Source: Akkermansiaceae bacterium
GTDB taxonomy: Bacteria; Verrucomicrobiota; Verrucomicrobiia; Verrucomicrobiales; Akkermansiaceae
Reading direction: 5' to 3'
Assembly (NCBI GenBank): GCA_026421245.1
Contig: JAPKDJ010000035.1
Span: 1-39,555 of the forward strand
DNA: 39,555 nucleotides
Positions 16,071 to 24,692 of the stretch are shown one piece after another. Each line of letters opens with the position of its first letter. Position 1 is the stretch's first letter. The notes beneath the pieces are model-generated. The model saw only the letters and a program-made list of their open reading frames with translations. It was not told the DNA's origin and did not search any database. The position numbers were made by a program, and so were the translations under genes.

Positions 16071-17243
16071 CTAAATGAGATGTGCTCCGATGCCGGGGCG
16101 GGTTGCGAAGAGGAGGGGCTTGATGCCGGTCTCTTCCTGGTAGCGTTCGTGCATTTGCGTGGCGATGGCATCGGTATTAGCGGTGCGACAGAGGGTGACG
16201 GTGGAGCCGCCAAAGCCTCCTCCGGTCATGCGGGCGCCGAGGACGCCGCCTTCAAAGCCAATTTCTTTGGCCAGGCCCACCATGAGATCGAGTTCATCGC
16301 ATGAGACCTCGAAGTCATCGCGGAGTGAGCGATGGGAGCCTGCCATGAGGGTGCCGATGTTGGAGAAGTCGCCGGTCTTGAAAGCTTCGACGGCTTCCAT
16401 GGTGCGGGCGATTTCGGTGACGACGTGGCGGGAACGGCGGAAGATGCGGTCGCCCATTTCATCACGCTTGGCGTAAACGTCGTTCATGGTGACATCGCGC
16501 CAGCTCTCTTTTGCGATGAGGCCGAGGCCGTCTTCGGTGTCCTTGCGCCTTTCACCGTATCCTCCATCGGAGAGATCGTGTGAGACATCGGTATTGGCGA
16601 CGATGATAGAAAGACTGGGATCAGGAAAGGGAACCATCTCCGGCTCGCCGGAGCGGCAGTCGATGAGGATGAGGTGGTCCTTCACGCCGAAGGTCGAGGT
16701 GAACTGGTCCATGATGCCGCAGGGGACGCGGGCGTAGTCGTGTTCGGCTTTTTGAGCGAGGAGGGCCTTGTCAGCGGTGGGGAGGACGGTATCGACAAGG
16801 CCTTCGAGAAGGGTGGCAAAGCAGCACTCGAGGGCAGCGGAGGAAGAGAGACCGGCACCGAGGGGGACAGAGGAAACGATGAAGGCATCGAACCCGGGGA
16901 TGGCGTAATTGAGATCCAGGAAGCCCTGAATGACTCCACGGAGGTAATTGGACCACTTTGGTGTGCCAATTTCCTGGCGATCGGAGAGGTCGAGCTCGAT
17001 GGGGTCGAGTCCGGTGGATCCGATACGGGCTGTGCTTGAGTCGTTGGGGCGTGCGGCGATGACGACGTAACGCTCAATGGCGAGTGGAAGCACAAAGCCA
17101 TCGCAGTAGTCGATGTGTTCGCCGATGAGGTTCACGCGACCGGGAGCAGCAGCAACCAAGGTGCTGTCCACTCCGAAGGTAGACTTCAAATTGGACCGGG
17201 CATCTGAAGCGAGGTCAGAGAGAGTCTTGTTGGATTCAAGCAT
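16071..17243 (-). CDS. galK: Galactokinase
   Basis: A 390-aa GHMP kinase that phosphorylates galactose at C1 with ATP (Leloir pathway), cytoplasmic. All three signatures are present: the galactokinase motif PGRVNLIGEHIDY (34-46), the ATP-binding loop PLGAGLSSSAA (127-137) and the C-terminal GHMP motif ARMTGGGFGGS. The Asp in MDQFTS is the probable catalytic base. Length is normal. It follows a sodium:sugar symporter gene by 108 bases on the same strand, forming a galactose uptake and activation unit; galM lies 12 kb away. The ATG at 17243 is the only reasonable start. Confidence 0.96.
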   Translation of the reverse strand: MLESNKTLSDLASDARSNLKSTFGVDSTLVAAAPGRVNLIGEHIDYCDGFVLPLAIERYVVIAARPNDSSTARIGSTGLDPIELDLSDRQEIGTPKWSNYLRGVIQGFLDLNYAIPGFDAFIVSSVPLGAGLSSSAALECCFATLLEGLVDTVLPTADKALLAQKAEHDYARVPCGIMDQFTSTFGVKDHLILIDCRSGEPEMVPFPDPSLSIIVANTDVSHDLSDGGYGERRKDTEDGLGLIAKESWRDVTMNDVYAKRDEMGDRIFRRSRHVVTEIARTMEAVEAFKTGDFSNIGTLMAGSHRSLRDDFEVSCDELDLMVGLAKEIGFEGGVLGARMTGGGFGGSTVTLCRTANTDAIATQMHERYQEETGIKPLLFATRPGIGAHLI

Positions 17244-17351
17244 GAAGGGGTGTGTGCCACTTTTCTAGCGATTCGCTGGAGGTCCGGCAAAAGGGGTAGA
17301 AAAGAGCCCCGTGCGTTTGATGGCGGCGAGGCTTTTTGAGGGAGTCCAGGT

Positions 17352-18956
17352 CTACTGGTTGAAACTCACGTAAATCGAAATGACCAGGATGACCAAGATG
17401 ATGCTGACCCACTTCGCGCCGGCCCACGGTGTCATGTCGATGGTGTTGCGGGTTTCGATCTTCCAAGCTTCGGCACGAGGGGCGACCTTGGCCATGATGA
17501 GGAGGTAGCCTACGAGGATCGCGAACACGATTCCCATGTAGTGGAAGTTGTGAATTCCGAGATCCTTGATGCCGCCCTTGATCGCAGGGACGAAGGCTCC
17601 GAGGGAAATAAGGATGATTCCAGCAATCATGGCAACTGAAGCGGCCTTGGCGGGGACTCTGCGATTGAGTAGGCCGACCAATACTACCGAGAAGATAGGA
17701 ACGAAGTAGATGGCATTCATGTCTTGGAGATACGTGAAGATGGTCTTCTGAGCGGCAAGGAGAGGGGCGCCCGCCATGGCTGCGATCGCAATAGCGACGA
17801 CGAATGTTTTCGCGGCCTTCACCGTTTGTTGTTCGGTGCCGGAGGGATTGATCGCGTGTTTGTAGAGGCCGATACTGAAGAGAGCGGAGGTGGAGTTGAG
17901 GGCTGCGTTAAACGAGCTGAGGATGGCTCCGACCATGACGGCGGAGAAGAAGCCAGTGAGGTGGGAGGGAAGCAGTCGTGAAACAAGCGTTCCATAGGCG
18001 TCGTCGGGCTTGACTCCTTCGGAGGCATAGAGGTGGAAGGCCACCAATCCGGGGAGGACGAGGTAGAGTGGTCCGAGAAGTTTGAGGCCACCGGTGAGAA
18101 GGACTCCTTTTTGCCCTTCTGCAAGGCTGCTAGCACCGAAGGTTCGCTGAATGATTTGCTGGTTGGTGCACCAATAAAAGAGATTCAAAAGGGCAACACC
18201 GGTGAAGAGGGTTGAAAACGGCACTGAGGTATCGGTCCCTTCAGCTCCGGTGGAGTCCATTCTTTCAGGATGGTTTGTTTTTAGTTTTTCCCATCCGGCG
18301 GAGACCCCTTCGCCATCACCCATGGCGTTCAGGGCAAACCAGGCAATCATAATTCCTCCCACGAGGAGGCCAATGCCGTTGATGGTATCGAGAACGGCGA
18401 GTGATCTCAGGCCCCCAAAGCGTGAGTAGAGGAGGCCCATGACTCCAATCAGAATACAGGTGAGACGGAGAAGGACGGTTTCATTCTCAATCCCAGTCAG
18501 GGTGGCAAGGTCCATCATATTGATGAGGCCTTTCGCTCCGGTGTAGAGAATGAGAGGAATCAGGATGAGGGCGTAAGCAAAGAGGAAGATCGTGTTTGCA
18601 ATGGTTTGGGTTCTCCGATCATACCGTAGTTCGAGAAACTGAGGAACAGTCGTGATGCCCGTTTGGAGAAACTTCGGAAGGAAGTAGATCGCCATGAGAA
18701 CAAGGGCGACGACGGCGTTGACTTCCCACGCCATGACACTGAGACCATGTTCGAAGGCCGCTCCGTTGAGGCCAACCATTTGCTCGGTGGAGAGGTTGGT
18801 GAGAAGGAGAGAACCCGCGATGATGGGGAAGGTGAGACTTCGTCCTCCAAGGAAGAAGCCGTCGGAGCTGTCTTTTTCATCCCGGCGGGTAATCCACCAG
18901 GTAAGGCCACCCGCAAGGGCGGTGAAAAAGATGAAGGAAATGACTGTCGTGATCAT
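17352..18956 (-). CDS. Sodium:solute symporter (SSS/SGLT family), probably galactose
   Basis: A 534-aa integral inner-membrane protein with about 14 hydrophobic segments. Family features include GFFLGGRSLTFP near the N-terminus, LLLTNLSTEQMVGLNGAAF in the first core helix, and the long unwound-helix region of LeuT-fold sugar symporters. It resembles vSGLT, the sodium/galactose transporter of Vibrio, in overall pattern. ATG 18956 (MITTVISFIFF) puts the first helix at the very N-terminus; a TTG at 18992 is an alternative. The downstream neighbour is galK, which supports galactose (or a galactoside) as substrate; this is inference from context. Confidence 0.92.
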   Translation of the reverse strand: MITTVISFIFFTALAGGLTWWITRRDEKDSSDGFFLGGRSLTFPIIAGSLLLTNLSTEQMVGLNGAAFEHGLSVMAWEVNAVVALVLMAIYFLPKFLQTGITTVPQFLELRYDRRTQTIANTIFLFAYALILIPLILYTGAKGLINMMDLATLTGIENETVLLRLTCILIGVMGLLYSRFGGLRSLAVLDTINGIGLLVGGIMIAWFALNAMGDGEGVSAGWEKLKTNHPERMDSTGAEGTDTSVPFSTLFTGVALLNLFYWCTNQQIIQRTFGASSLAEGQKGVLLTGGLKLLGPLYLVLPGLVAFHLYASEGVKPDDAYGTLVSRLLPSHLTGFFSAVMVGAILSSFNAALNSTSALFSIGLYKHAINPSGTEQQTVKAAKTFVVAIAIAAMAGAPLLAAQKTIFTYLQDMNAIYFVPIFSVVLVGLLNRRVPAKAASVAMIAGIILISLGAFVPAIKGGIKDLGIHNFHYMGIVFAILVGYLLIMAKVAPRAEAWKIETRNTIDMTPWAGAKWVSIILVILVISIYVSFNQ

Positions 18957-19170
18957 GCCGTTGATTGTGTTGCTTTGGTGAAAGGCTGTCAATCAGCCGA
19001 GAAGGGGAGACTAGGTTTCGTGTTTGGAGATGACAAGGAAACAACCGCGAGGCGAGCGAGGAGGTGGCGCTAATTATGCCATCTCGCGGTGCGTTTTGAG
19101 GAGGAAGGTGATTCTAGCATATTTGTTTTAGGCGGTTTGCGGCAAGGAGAGGAAAAGCTAGGGCTTTTGG

Positions 19171-19451
19171 TTAGCTGGTGCGGACGATCGCGACCCAGTC
19201 GTTTTTGTCGGGGCAGGTGATATCGATGGATTTGAGGGGGTCGGGGTCCTGGCTCTTCGAGATGCAACTGATTTCTGAACCACTGGATTGTTTTGGTTTG
19301 TGGTGTTGGGAGTGTTTCCATTGCGGGCCAGGAAACGGAGGTTGGCATAGGTCCAAGCGATGTCGCTGAAATCTGCAGCCCCTGTTCCGCGGACTTGTGC
19401 CTCTTCAATGAGTTAGGAAGTGACCTCGATCATTTGTTGCCAGAAATTCAT
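19171..19451 (-). pseudogene. Unidentified gene relic directly behind algH
   Basis: An ATG at 19451 immediately follows the TAA of algH/yqgE (TAAATG), as expected for an operon gene. The frame reads MNFWQQMIEVTS, then an in-frame TAA, then LIEEAQVRGTGAADFSDI and AWTYANLRFLARNGN. After a frameshift it continues SEISCISKSQDPDPLKSIDI and TCPDKNDWVAIVRTS to a TAA at 19173-19171. At least one nonsense and one frameshift change are therefore present. The coding quality on both sides argues for a real former gene; I do not recognise it. Confidence 0.45.
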
Positions 19452-20003
19452 TTAGTTCGCGAGAATTTCATCAGGGGCATCAGCAAGGATGCGGTGGTAG
19501 GGGGAGAGTTCGCGCATGAGGTTCTTCCAGAGAGAGCCATTGTGATCGCGGGTGAGGAGGTTGATTTTGGGGTCGGTGATGGTCCAGGCCTGTTGTTCGA
19601 GTTCGTCCTCAAGCTGGTCCTTTGACCAACCGGAGTAACCGGCGAAGGCTTTGACGAGGGTGCCGGGTTGGTTGAGGTAGGCTTTGGCTTCGTCGGCCGA
19701 AATGCGGGTGGCGAAACCTAATTGGGAGTCGCGTTCCCAGAAGGCGGCAAAGGTGAGCTGGTCGCGTGCGATGGGACCGCCGAGGTGGACGGGAAGCTTC
19801 CAGAGCTCGAGGAAATCGGGATCGGAAAGAAGATCACTGACGGTTTGGCCGGAGGGATGGTTGAGGATGAGGCCGAAGGCTCCTTCTTCGGGAGAATGCT
19901 CGGCGAGAAGAACGACCGACTTGTTGAAGGTGCCATCCCGCAATGAAGGGTCGGCGAGGAGGATTTTTTTCTGGAGCTCGGGGGGGACCGGGTGCGCGTT
20001 CAC
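19452..20003 (-). CDS. algH: YqgE/AlgH family protein (DUF179)
   Basis: A 183-aa protein matching the YqgE/AlgH family along its length: LLADPSLRDGTFNKSVVLL at the N-terminus, EGAFGLILNHPSG, VHLGGPI and the signature AFAGYSGWSKDQLEDEL. The structure of family members is known but the biochemical role is not; in Pseudomonas AlgH was first named as an alginate regulator. Cytoplasmic, no membrane segments. The start is a GTG at 20003 (MNAHPVPPELQ). A broken gene follows with no spacing. Confidence 0.94.
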   Translation of the reverse strand: MNAHPVPPELQKKILLADPSLRDGTFNKSVVLLAEHSPEEGAFGLILNHPSGQTVSDLLSDPDFLELWKLPVHLGGPIARDQLTFAAFWERDSQLGFATRISADEAKAYLNQPGTLVKAFAGYSGWSKDQLEDELEQQAWTITDPKINLLTRDHNGSLWKNLMRELSPYHRILADAPDEILAN

Positions 20004-20147
20004 AGGAGAAGAGTGAATGTTGGGAAGTGAAGAGTGAAGACTTGGTTGAGGAATTTTGAGGGGAATTGGGTGCTTTTACGCAAACTTGTCCCTTGAATCT
20101 GTATTACGGCTTGATCGAATGGCCTGATTTAGGGAGGTTCGCCGCTC

Positions 20148-22121
20148 ATGAATAAAGAAGCACTTGTCAGAGCCGCGGCTGAGGCCCGCGGATTGGCCAT
20201 CGATGCCGTCCATGCCTGCTCCTCCGGCCACCTCGGCCTTCCCCTTGGTTGCGCGGATATGGGCGCGGTCCTTTTCGGCGAAGCTCTCCGTTTTAATCCC
20301 GCTGCTCCGAAGTGGCTGAACCGCGACCGTTTCATCCTCTCGGCCGGTCACGGATCAATGTTCATCTACAGCTGGCTCCACCTCGCAGGTTTCAAGGTCA
20401 CCGGGCAGGATGTCGCGGACTTCCGAAAGCTTCACTCGATCACTCCGGGCCATCCTGAGTTTGACGAGACCGAAGGCGTGGAAGCCACCACCGGTCCTCT
20501 TGGACAAGGAGTGGGGAATGCCGTGGGTTACGCTCTTTCCGGAAAGCGGGCGGCCGGTCGTTTCAACACTGCGGATCACACCATTTTTGACCACCACGTG
20601 GTTGCTCTCGCCGGTGACGGATGTCTTCAAGAGGGAGTTGCCCAGGAGGCGGTTGCATTTGCGGGACACAATCAGTTGGACAATCTCATCCTCATTTATG
20701 ACAGCAATGACGTCACGCTCGACGCGATGGCTGACAAGACCCAGGGATGGGATCCGGAACAGTATTTCACTTCCCTCGGTTGGAATGCCGTGACTGTCGA
20801 TGGTCATGACATGGAGTCTTTCCTCAATGCGTTTAATGCGGCCAAGGCCAGCTGCGGGAAGCCTTCGATCATTATTGCCAAGACCGAGATCGGTCATGGT
20901 ATTCCCCAAGTTGCCGGAACTGCTTCGGCACACGGTGAAGGTGGCGCCAATTTTGCTGAAGAAGCTCGCAAGGGACTGGGCCTTCCGTCACAGACATTCT
21001 TCGTCTCCGATGAGACCAAGGCTTACTTTGCCGCACAAGCGGAGGCCAAGGCTGATGCCTTCAACGAGTGGCAGGCCACTTACGATGCTTGGTCTGCTGC
21101 AAACCAAGAGCTGGCCAGCGAGTTGGAGGACGGAGCGGCCAAGGTGGTTCCCACCGATCTTTCAGATCAAATTCCTGCTTTTGCTGATGACTATGCCGAC
21201 GCCACTCGTGGTTCCGGTGGGGTTGTCATCAATGCCATTGCCAAGGCCATGCCTTCCGTGATCTCCGGATCGGCCGATCTTTATGGGTCGACCAAAAATT
21301 ACCTGAAGGATCAGGGAGACTTTTCCGCGGCAACCCCGACCGGACGCAATATCTGGTTTGGAATTCGTGAGCACGGAATGGGCGCGATCTGCAATGGGGT
21401 CGCCTATGACGGCCTCTTCCGCATCAGCGGCGCGACCTTCTGTGTTTTTGCTGACTACCTTCGTCCCGCGATTCGTATCGCTGGTTTGGCCAAGCTGCCC
21501 GTCGCCTATATCTTCACGCACGATTCCGTCGGTGTGGGTGAGGATGGACCGACCCACCAGCCGGTTGAGACGGTGAGTGGCCTGCGTGTCATTCCGAATC
21601 TCGATGTGATTCGGCCCGGCGATCAAGAGGAAGTGGCCGGTGCTTGGATCTGCGCAATGGAGCGTATCGATGGGCCGACTGCTCTCATCTTGAGCCGTCA
21701 GAAGGTGATGCCTCTCAATGACTATGCCTCTGTTGAAACTCGCCGCGATGGCGTGGCAAAGGGAGCCTATGTCCTGAAGAAGGAAGAGGGCGACCTTGAG
21801 TGTATCATTCTTGCGACAGGTTCGGAAGTGGAGCACGCCATCAATGCCGCGAAGAAAATCGGAACCGGAGCCCGCGTGGTTTCTGCTCCTTGTCTTGAGC
21901 GTTTTGACCGTCAGTCCGATGCCTACAAGGAAGAGGTTCTCCCCGCTTCCTGCACCAAGCGTGCGGCCATCGAAGCCGGAGTGACCGGACTTTGGTATAA
22001 GTATGTCGGCCTCGAAGGCGCAGTGGTTGGAATCGACCGCTTCGGCATCTCTGCTCCAGGCAACGTCGTGATGGACGAGCTTGGGATCAATGCCGCAAGT
22101 TTGGTTAAGGCCCTGAGCTAA
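20148..22121 (+). CDS. tkt: Transketolase
   Basis: A 657-aa thiamine-diphosphate enzyme that moves two-carbon units between ketoses and aldoses in the pentose phosphate pathway; cytoplasmic. Visible features are [14 protein letters not shown] near the N-terminus, [12 protein letters not shown], the TPP motif [13 protein letters not shown] ending in [11 protein letters not shown], and the central pyrimidine-binding domain with [14 protein letters not shown] (catalytic Glu) and [18 protein letters not shown]. The C-terminal domain ends [11 protein letters not shown]...DELGINA. Length is normal. A good ribosome site (GGGAGG, about 10 bases ahead) supports the ATG. A strong terminator follows the stop, so it is probably monocistronic. 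Confidence 0.97.
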   Translation: MNKEALVRAAAEARGLAIDAVHACSSGHLGLPLGCADMGAVLFGEALRFNPAAPKWLNRDRFILSAGHGSMFIYSWLHLAGFKVTGQDVADFRKLHSITPGHPEFDETEGVEATTGPLGQGVGNAVGYALSGKRAAGRFNTADHTIFDHHVVALAGDGCLQEGVAQEAVAFAGHNQLDNLILIYDSNDVTLDAMADKTQGWDPEQYFTSLGWNAVTVDGHDMESFLNAFNAAKASCGKPSIIIAKTEIGHGIPQVAGTASAHGEGGANFAEEARKGLGLPSQTFFVSDETKAYFAAQAEAKADAFNEWQATYDAWSAANQELASELEDGAAKVVPTDLSDQIPAFADDYADATRGSGGVVINAIAKAMPSVISGSADLYGSTKNYLKDQGDFSAATPTGRNIWFGIREHGMGAICNGVAYDGLFRISGATFCVFADYLRPAIRIAGLAKLPVAYIFTHDSVGVGEDGPTHQPVETVSGLRVIPNLDVIRPGDQEEVAGAWICAMERIDGPTALILSRQKVMPLNDYASVETRRDGVAKGAYVLKKEEGDLECIILATGSEVEHAINAAKKIGTGARVVSAPCLERFDRQSDAYKEEVLPASCTKRAAIEAGVTGLWYKYVGLEGAVVGIDRFGISAPGNVVMDELGINAASLVKALS

Positions 22122-22140
22122 GACCTGCTGACCTAATTTC

Positions 22141-22172
22141 AAAGCCTCCACTCGTCAGGGTGGGGGCTTTTT
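22141..22172 (+). terminator. Rho-independent terminator of tkt
   Basis: AAAGCCTCCAC (22141-22151), loop of 8, GTGGGGGCTTT (22160-22170), continuing in T. The 11-bp stem has one G-T wobble and ends in a T-run, 20 bases after the tkt stop. Because the stem starts with AAA it could also work for the opposite strand. Confidence 0.85.
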
Positions 22173-22505
22173 GGAAGCCCCCCATCGTCCATTTGGCGGC
22201 ATTTTTGAGGCCCTGGAGCTCACGTTGGACGGGTTTCTTGATCCTGCTGAGAGCACGTTCTTCGACGGGCCCGGGAGTGGTGGCGCCGGCTTATCCTTAG
22301 GCCCGAAGACAGTCCCAACAGCGATGATGACCAAGGCGGAAACGCCGCATGAAACCCTTTTTCTCAGAGACATAGGGCTCGCGGGCCATGGCCTGGATGC
22401 GGGTTTGAAGATCTTGAGCTTTCGCAGGGAGAGGAGGAGCCCGGTGTCGGAGCGGTTGGGCATCTTTGCCGAGTTTGCTTTAATTCGGAGAGCGTCGGTC
22501 CTTGC
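22155..22505 (-). pseudogene. Conserved-looking membrane protein gene broken by several frameshifts
   Basis: Directly after the ispA stop, protein-like sequence can be read only by changing frame three times. The pieces are TDALRIKANSAKMPNRSDTG, then AKAQDLQTRIQAMAREPY and VSEKKGFMRRFRLG, then ALVIIAVGTVFGPKDKPAPP, then PVEERALSRIKKPVQRELQG and LKNAAKWTMGGFQKAP. Together they suggest a small protein with a coiled segment, one transmembrane helix and a basic helical tail. Every piece is co-linear, which argues for one decayed gene rather than chance. It could also reflect indel errors in the assembly. Family not recognised. Confidence 0.45.
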
Positions 22506-23390
22506 TTAGAATTCCCGGTCGAGCAGGTAATGGGCGATGTCCTCGAGGCGTTGGCCTTTTTTGCCGAAGACGGTGAGAGCATCGAGGGCTTTTTTGGTGA
22601 GGCGAGCGGCTTCTTTTTTTGATTTTTCGAGGCCGAGGATGGAGGGGTAAGTGGCTTTGTTGACGGCTTCGTCCTTGCCGGCAGTTTTTCCGAGTTTTTC
22701 GGTAGATTGGGTGACGTCGAGGATGTCGTCGATGACTTGAAAGGCGAGGCCGAGATTGTAGCCGAAGTCGGTGAGGGCTTCGAGCTGGCGCGGGGTTGCG
22801 TTGGCAGTCATGCCGCCGAGTCGCAGGGAGGTGGTGAGGAGGGCGGCGGTTTTGTTTTCGTGAATGCGAACGAGCTGAGCCTTGGTGAGATCTTTTCCTT
22901 CGCCCTCAAGGTCGAGGACTTGGCCGCCGATGAGTTTTTTGGAGCCGCCGCACTCGGAGAATTCAAGAAGGATGTCCTTGAGAGGGTATCGTTTGGTCGG
23001 CGGGGTGTGGGCGAGGACGGTGAAGGCCTCGGTCAATAGGGCGTCGCCAATGAGGACGGCCATGCCTTCACCGTAAACCTTGTGAGAGGTAGGGCGGCCG
23101 CGGCGGAGGTCATCGTCGTCCATGCTGGGGAGGTCGTCGTGGACGAGGGAGTAGGTGTGCATGATCTCGACGGAGCAGGCGGGGGGGAGGGCGTGATCGA
23201 CCTCACCTCCACAGGCTTCGGCTGCGGCGAGCGTCAGGATGGGACGGAGGCGTTTTCCACCAGCGAAAACGGAGTAGCGCATTCCCTGATGGACGGTTTT
23301 TGGTCTGACGGTGACGCGGGGGAGAAATTGGTTGAGGGCGTCATCGACGAGGACTTGTTGGCTTTTGAGATAAGCTTTGAGATCGGGCAC
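22506..23390 (-). CDS. ispA: Polyprenyl synthetase (farnesyl/geranylgeranyl diphosphate synthase)
   Basis: A 294-aa trans-isoprenyl diphosphate synthase, cytoplasmic, which condenses IPP with allylic diphosphates to make FPP or GGPP for quinones, carotenoids and cell-wall lipid carrier. Substrate-binding sites are visible: GGKRLRP (45-51), the first Asp-rich motif DDLPSMDDDDLRRGRP (85-100) and the second, DDILD (about 222). Chain-length residues upstream of the first Asp motif (HTYSLVHDD) fit the short-chain bacterial type. The start is GTG 23390. It diverges from the peroxiredoxin gene with 77 bases between. Confidence 0.93.
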   Translation of the reverse strand: MPDLKAYLKSQQVLVDDALNQFLPRVTVRPKTVHQGMRYSVFAGGKRLRPILTLAAAEACGGEVDHALPPACSVEIMHTYSLVHDDLPSMDDDDLRRGRPTSHKVYGEGMAVLIGDALLTEAFTVLAHTPPTKRYPLKDILLEFSECGGSKKLIGGQVLDLEGEGKDLTKAQLVRIHENKTAALLTTSLRLGGMTANATPRQLEALTDFGYNLGLAFQVIDDILDVTQSTEKLGKTAGKDEAVNKATYPSILGLEKSKKEAARLTKKALDALTVFGKKGQRLEDIAHYLLDREF

Positions 23391-23467
23391 GGGGAGGATC
23401 CTAACAGGAATCCCCCACAGGGAAACCGGTTATTGCAGAGATGCGGAATGGAGTTACTCTGAGGTCC

Positions 23468-23971
23468 ATGAAACTCAAACCGTTCATCATTTCAGCGATG
23501 TCGATTCTTTCGCTGACGGCTGCGCCGCTCGACATCGATGCCAAGCTCCCAGAGCTCAAAGGGAAGAACCAGGATGGTAAGGAGGTCACGATCAAGACAG
23601 TCGACGGTCACCAGTGGCTCGTGATTTTCACCTATCCGAAAGCCCTGACGGGTGGATGAACAAAGCAGGCATGTTCGGTGCGGGACGCATTCGAAGAATT
23701 GAAGGGGAAGAAAGTAACGGTGTTTGGAATGTCAACTGACACGCCGGAGACGCAGAAGAAGTTCAAGGACACCCATAATTTGCCCTATGATCTGATCTCT
23801 GATCCCGGGGGGAAGCTTGCGAAAGTAATTGGGGTCCCGGTAATGTTGGGGAAATTCATGGGACGACGGGCATTGCTTTTCAAAGACGGAAAGCTTGTCT
23901 GGAAGGATGACAAGGGAGCGACCGCAACACAGGGGGCGGACGTGCTCAAGGCGATTGAAGCTGCCAAGTAA
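23468..23971 (+). CDS. bcp: Periplasmic Bcp-type peroxiredoxin with in-frame TGA at the peroxidatic position (predicted selenoprotein)
   Basis: Read through one TGA (23657-23659), the frame gives 167 aa: a signal peptide (MKLKPFIISAMSILSLTAA), the domain start DIDAKLPELKGKNQDGKEV, then YPKALTGG-X-TKQACSVRD. In Bcp/PrxQ proteins this site is TPGCTKEAC, with the peroxidatic Cys exactly where the TGA stands (codon 64) and a resolving Cys five residues later, here present (Cys69). The rest is intact: VFGMSTDTPETQKKFK, LISDPGGKLAK, GRRALLFKDGKLVW, TAA stop. I infer selenocysteine at 64, supported by a hairpin just downstream. The protein would reduce peroxides in the periplasm using thiols. The alternative, a nonsense mutation of TGT/TGC, leaves no other sign of decay. 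A conventional gene caller would split this gene. Confidence 0.8.
23657..23695 (+). promoter_or_regulatory. Predicted bacterial SECIS element in the peroxiredoxin gene
   Basis: Starting with the TGA at 23657, the hairpin is TTCGGTGC (23674-23681), loop GGGAC (23682-23686), GCATTCGAA (23687-23695): eight pairs including one G-U, with one bulged T. The apical loop starts with G, 25 bases after the U of UGA. Known bacterial SECIS elements place a G in the first two loop bases about 16-37 bases after UGA, where SelB binds. Confidence 0.6.
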
Positions 23972-23972
23972 G

Positions 23973-24443
23973 CTAGGATTTTTCGGCCATACGACCTTCA
24001 AGCGCCTTCTTTAGAAGAGGGCGCTTTTTCATGAGAATGGGCTTGAGGGAAAGAATGACCCCTGCAGTTTTTTCCTCGTTGTAGTGAAGCTTCAGCGTGG
24101 TGAGGTCTTCGTCAAAATCGGCATGTTCCAGTTGGGCCCAGTAAACAAGATTGAGGTTTTTCTCAGGTTTGAGGAGAGGAAAAATTTCCACGCCCATCGG
24201 GGTAAGAATGAGGTAGGCGTGGCGGGCACAGCGAGCGCCCAGGCGCGTCAGAAAAATTGCCAGAACGAGGAAGGGCAGTGGCATCCACCAAGTGAAGGAG
24301 GGGTGATCCATCAGCCAGGTGACGCTCAGGAGCAGGGCAAAGGCGAAGGCGACCGCCGCGATGACGATGAATCCCTGAGCCTGTCCGGCGCGGGTGAAAC
24401 GGAGCTCTTTATGAGGCTCGGCAACTTTTTTTGGGGCGGCCAT
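23973..24443 (-). CDS. Conserved-type membrane protein, 156 aa
   Basis: The protein has a short cytoplasmic start (MAAPKKVAEPHKELRFTR), two adjacent membrane helices (FIVIAAVAFAFALLLSVTWL and WWMPLPFLVLAIFLTRLG), and a soluble domain of about 80 aa (AYLILTPMGVEIFPLLKPEK...). The soluble part looks like a small beta-rich domain of the bacterial PH-like type, but the match is weak. It is convergent with the peroxiredoxin gene with one base between the two stops. A metallopeptidase relic lies just upstream on the same strand. Function unknown. Confidence 0.65.
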   Translation of the reverse strand: MAAPKKVAEPHKELRFTRAGQAQGFIVIAAVAFAFALLLSVTWLMDHPSFTWWMPLPFLVLAIFLTRLGARCARHAYLILTPMGVEIFPLLKPEKNLNLVYWAQLEHADFDEDLTTLKLHYNEEKTAGVILSLKPILMKKRPLLKKALEGRMAEKS

Positions 24444-24446
24444 TGT

Positions 24447-24668
24447 TTAAAGATCGCGGGAGTCGATGCTAAAGGTGTTGCCCTGGTTGATGCCGCTGAG
24501 GCGAAGGCCCTTGATGAACCAGCACATGCGCTGGTCGGAAGTGCCATGGTTGAAACTTTCCGGTTGCACGCGTTGATCGGCGTTTTTTTGCAGAGTGCTA
24601 CCGCCCATGGCGATGCCTCCACGACGGCGTTCGAGGTTGTCACTTTCTCTCAGATTCTTCCAACGCAT
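24447..24668 (-). pseudogene. Neutral zinc metallopeptidase (YpfJ/KPN_02809 type) with the catalytic middle deleted
   Basis: An intact 73-codon frame joins two ends of a known family. It opens MRWKNLRESDNLERRRGG, the usual N-terminus of YpfJ-type proteins (M-R-W-x-x-R-x-S-x-N-V-E-x-R-R-G), and closes QPESFNHGTSDQRMCWFIKG followed by INQGNTFS, the family's C-terminal HGTSxQRxxWFxxG end. About 200 residues, including the transmembrane helix and the HEXXH zinc site, are missing, with the frame preserved. Peptidase activity is impossible. Whether the short protein is made is unknown. Confidence 0.7.
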
Positions 24669-24692
24669 TGGGATTTTTTAAGGGGAAATCTT

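Noticed and set aside
21162..22151. 329-codon minus-strand frame across tkt
   Set aside because: Antisense shadow of transketolase, whose TPP and substrate motifs are intact on the plus strand.
23441..23467. Upstream in-frame ATG of the peroxiredoxin gene
   Set aside because: Starting at 23441 would place nine extra residues ahead of a clean signal peptide that begins at ATG 23468.
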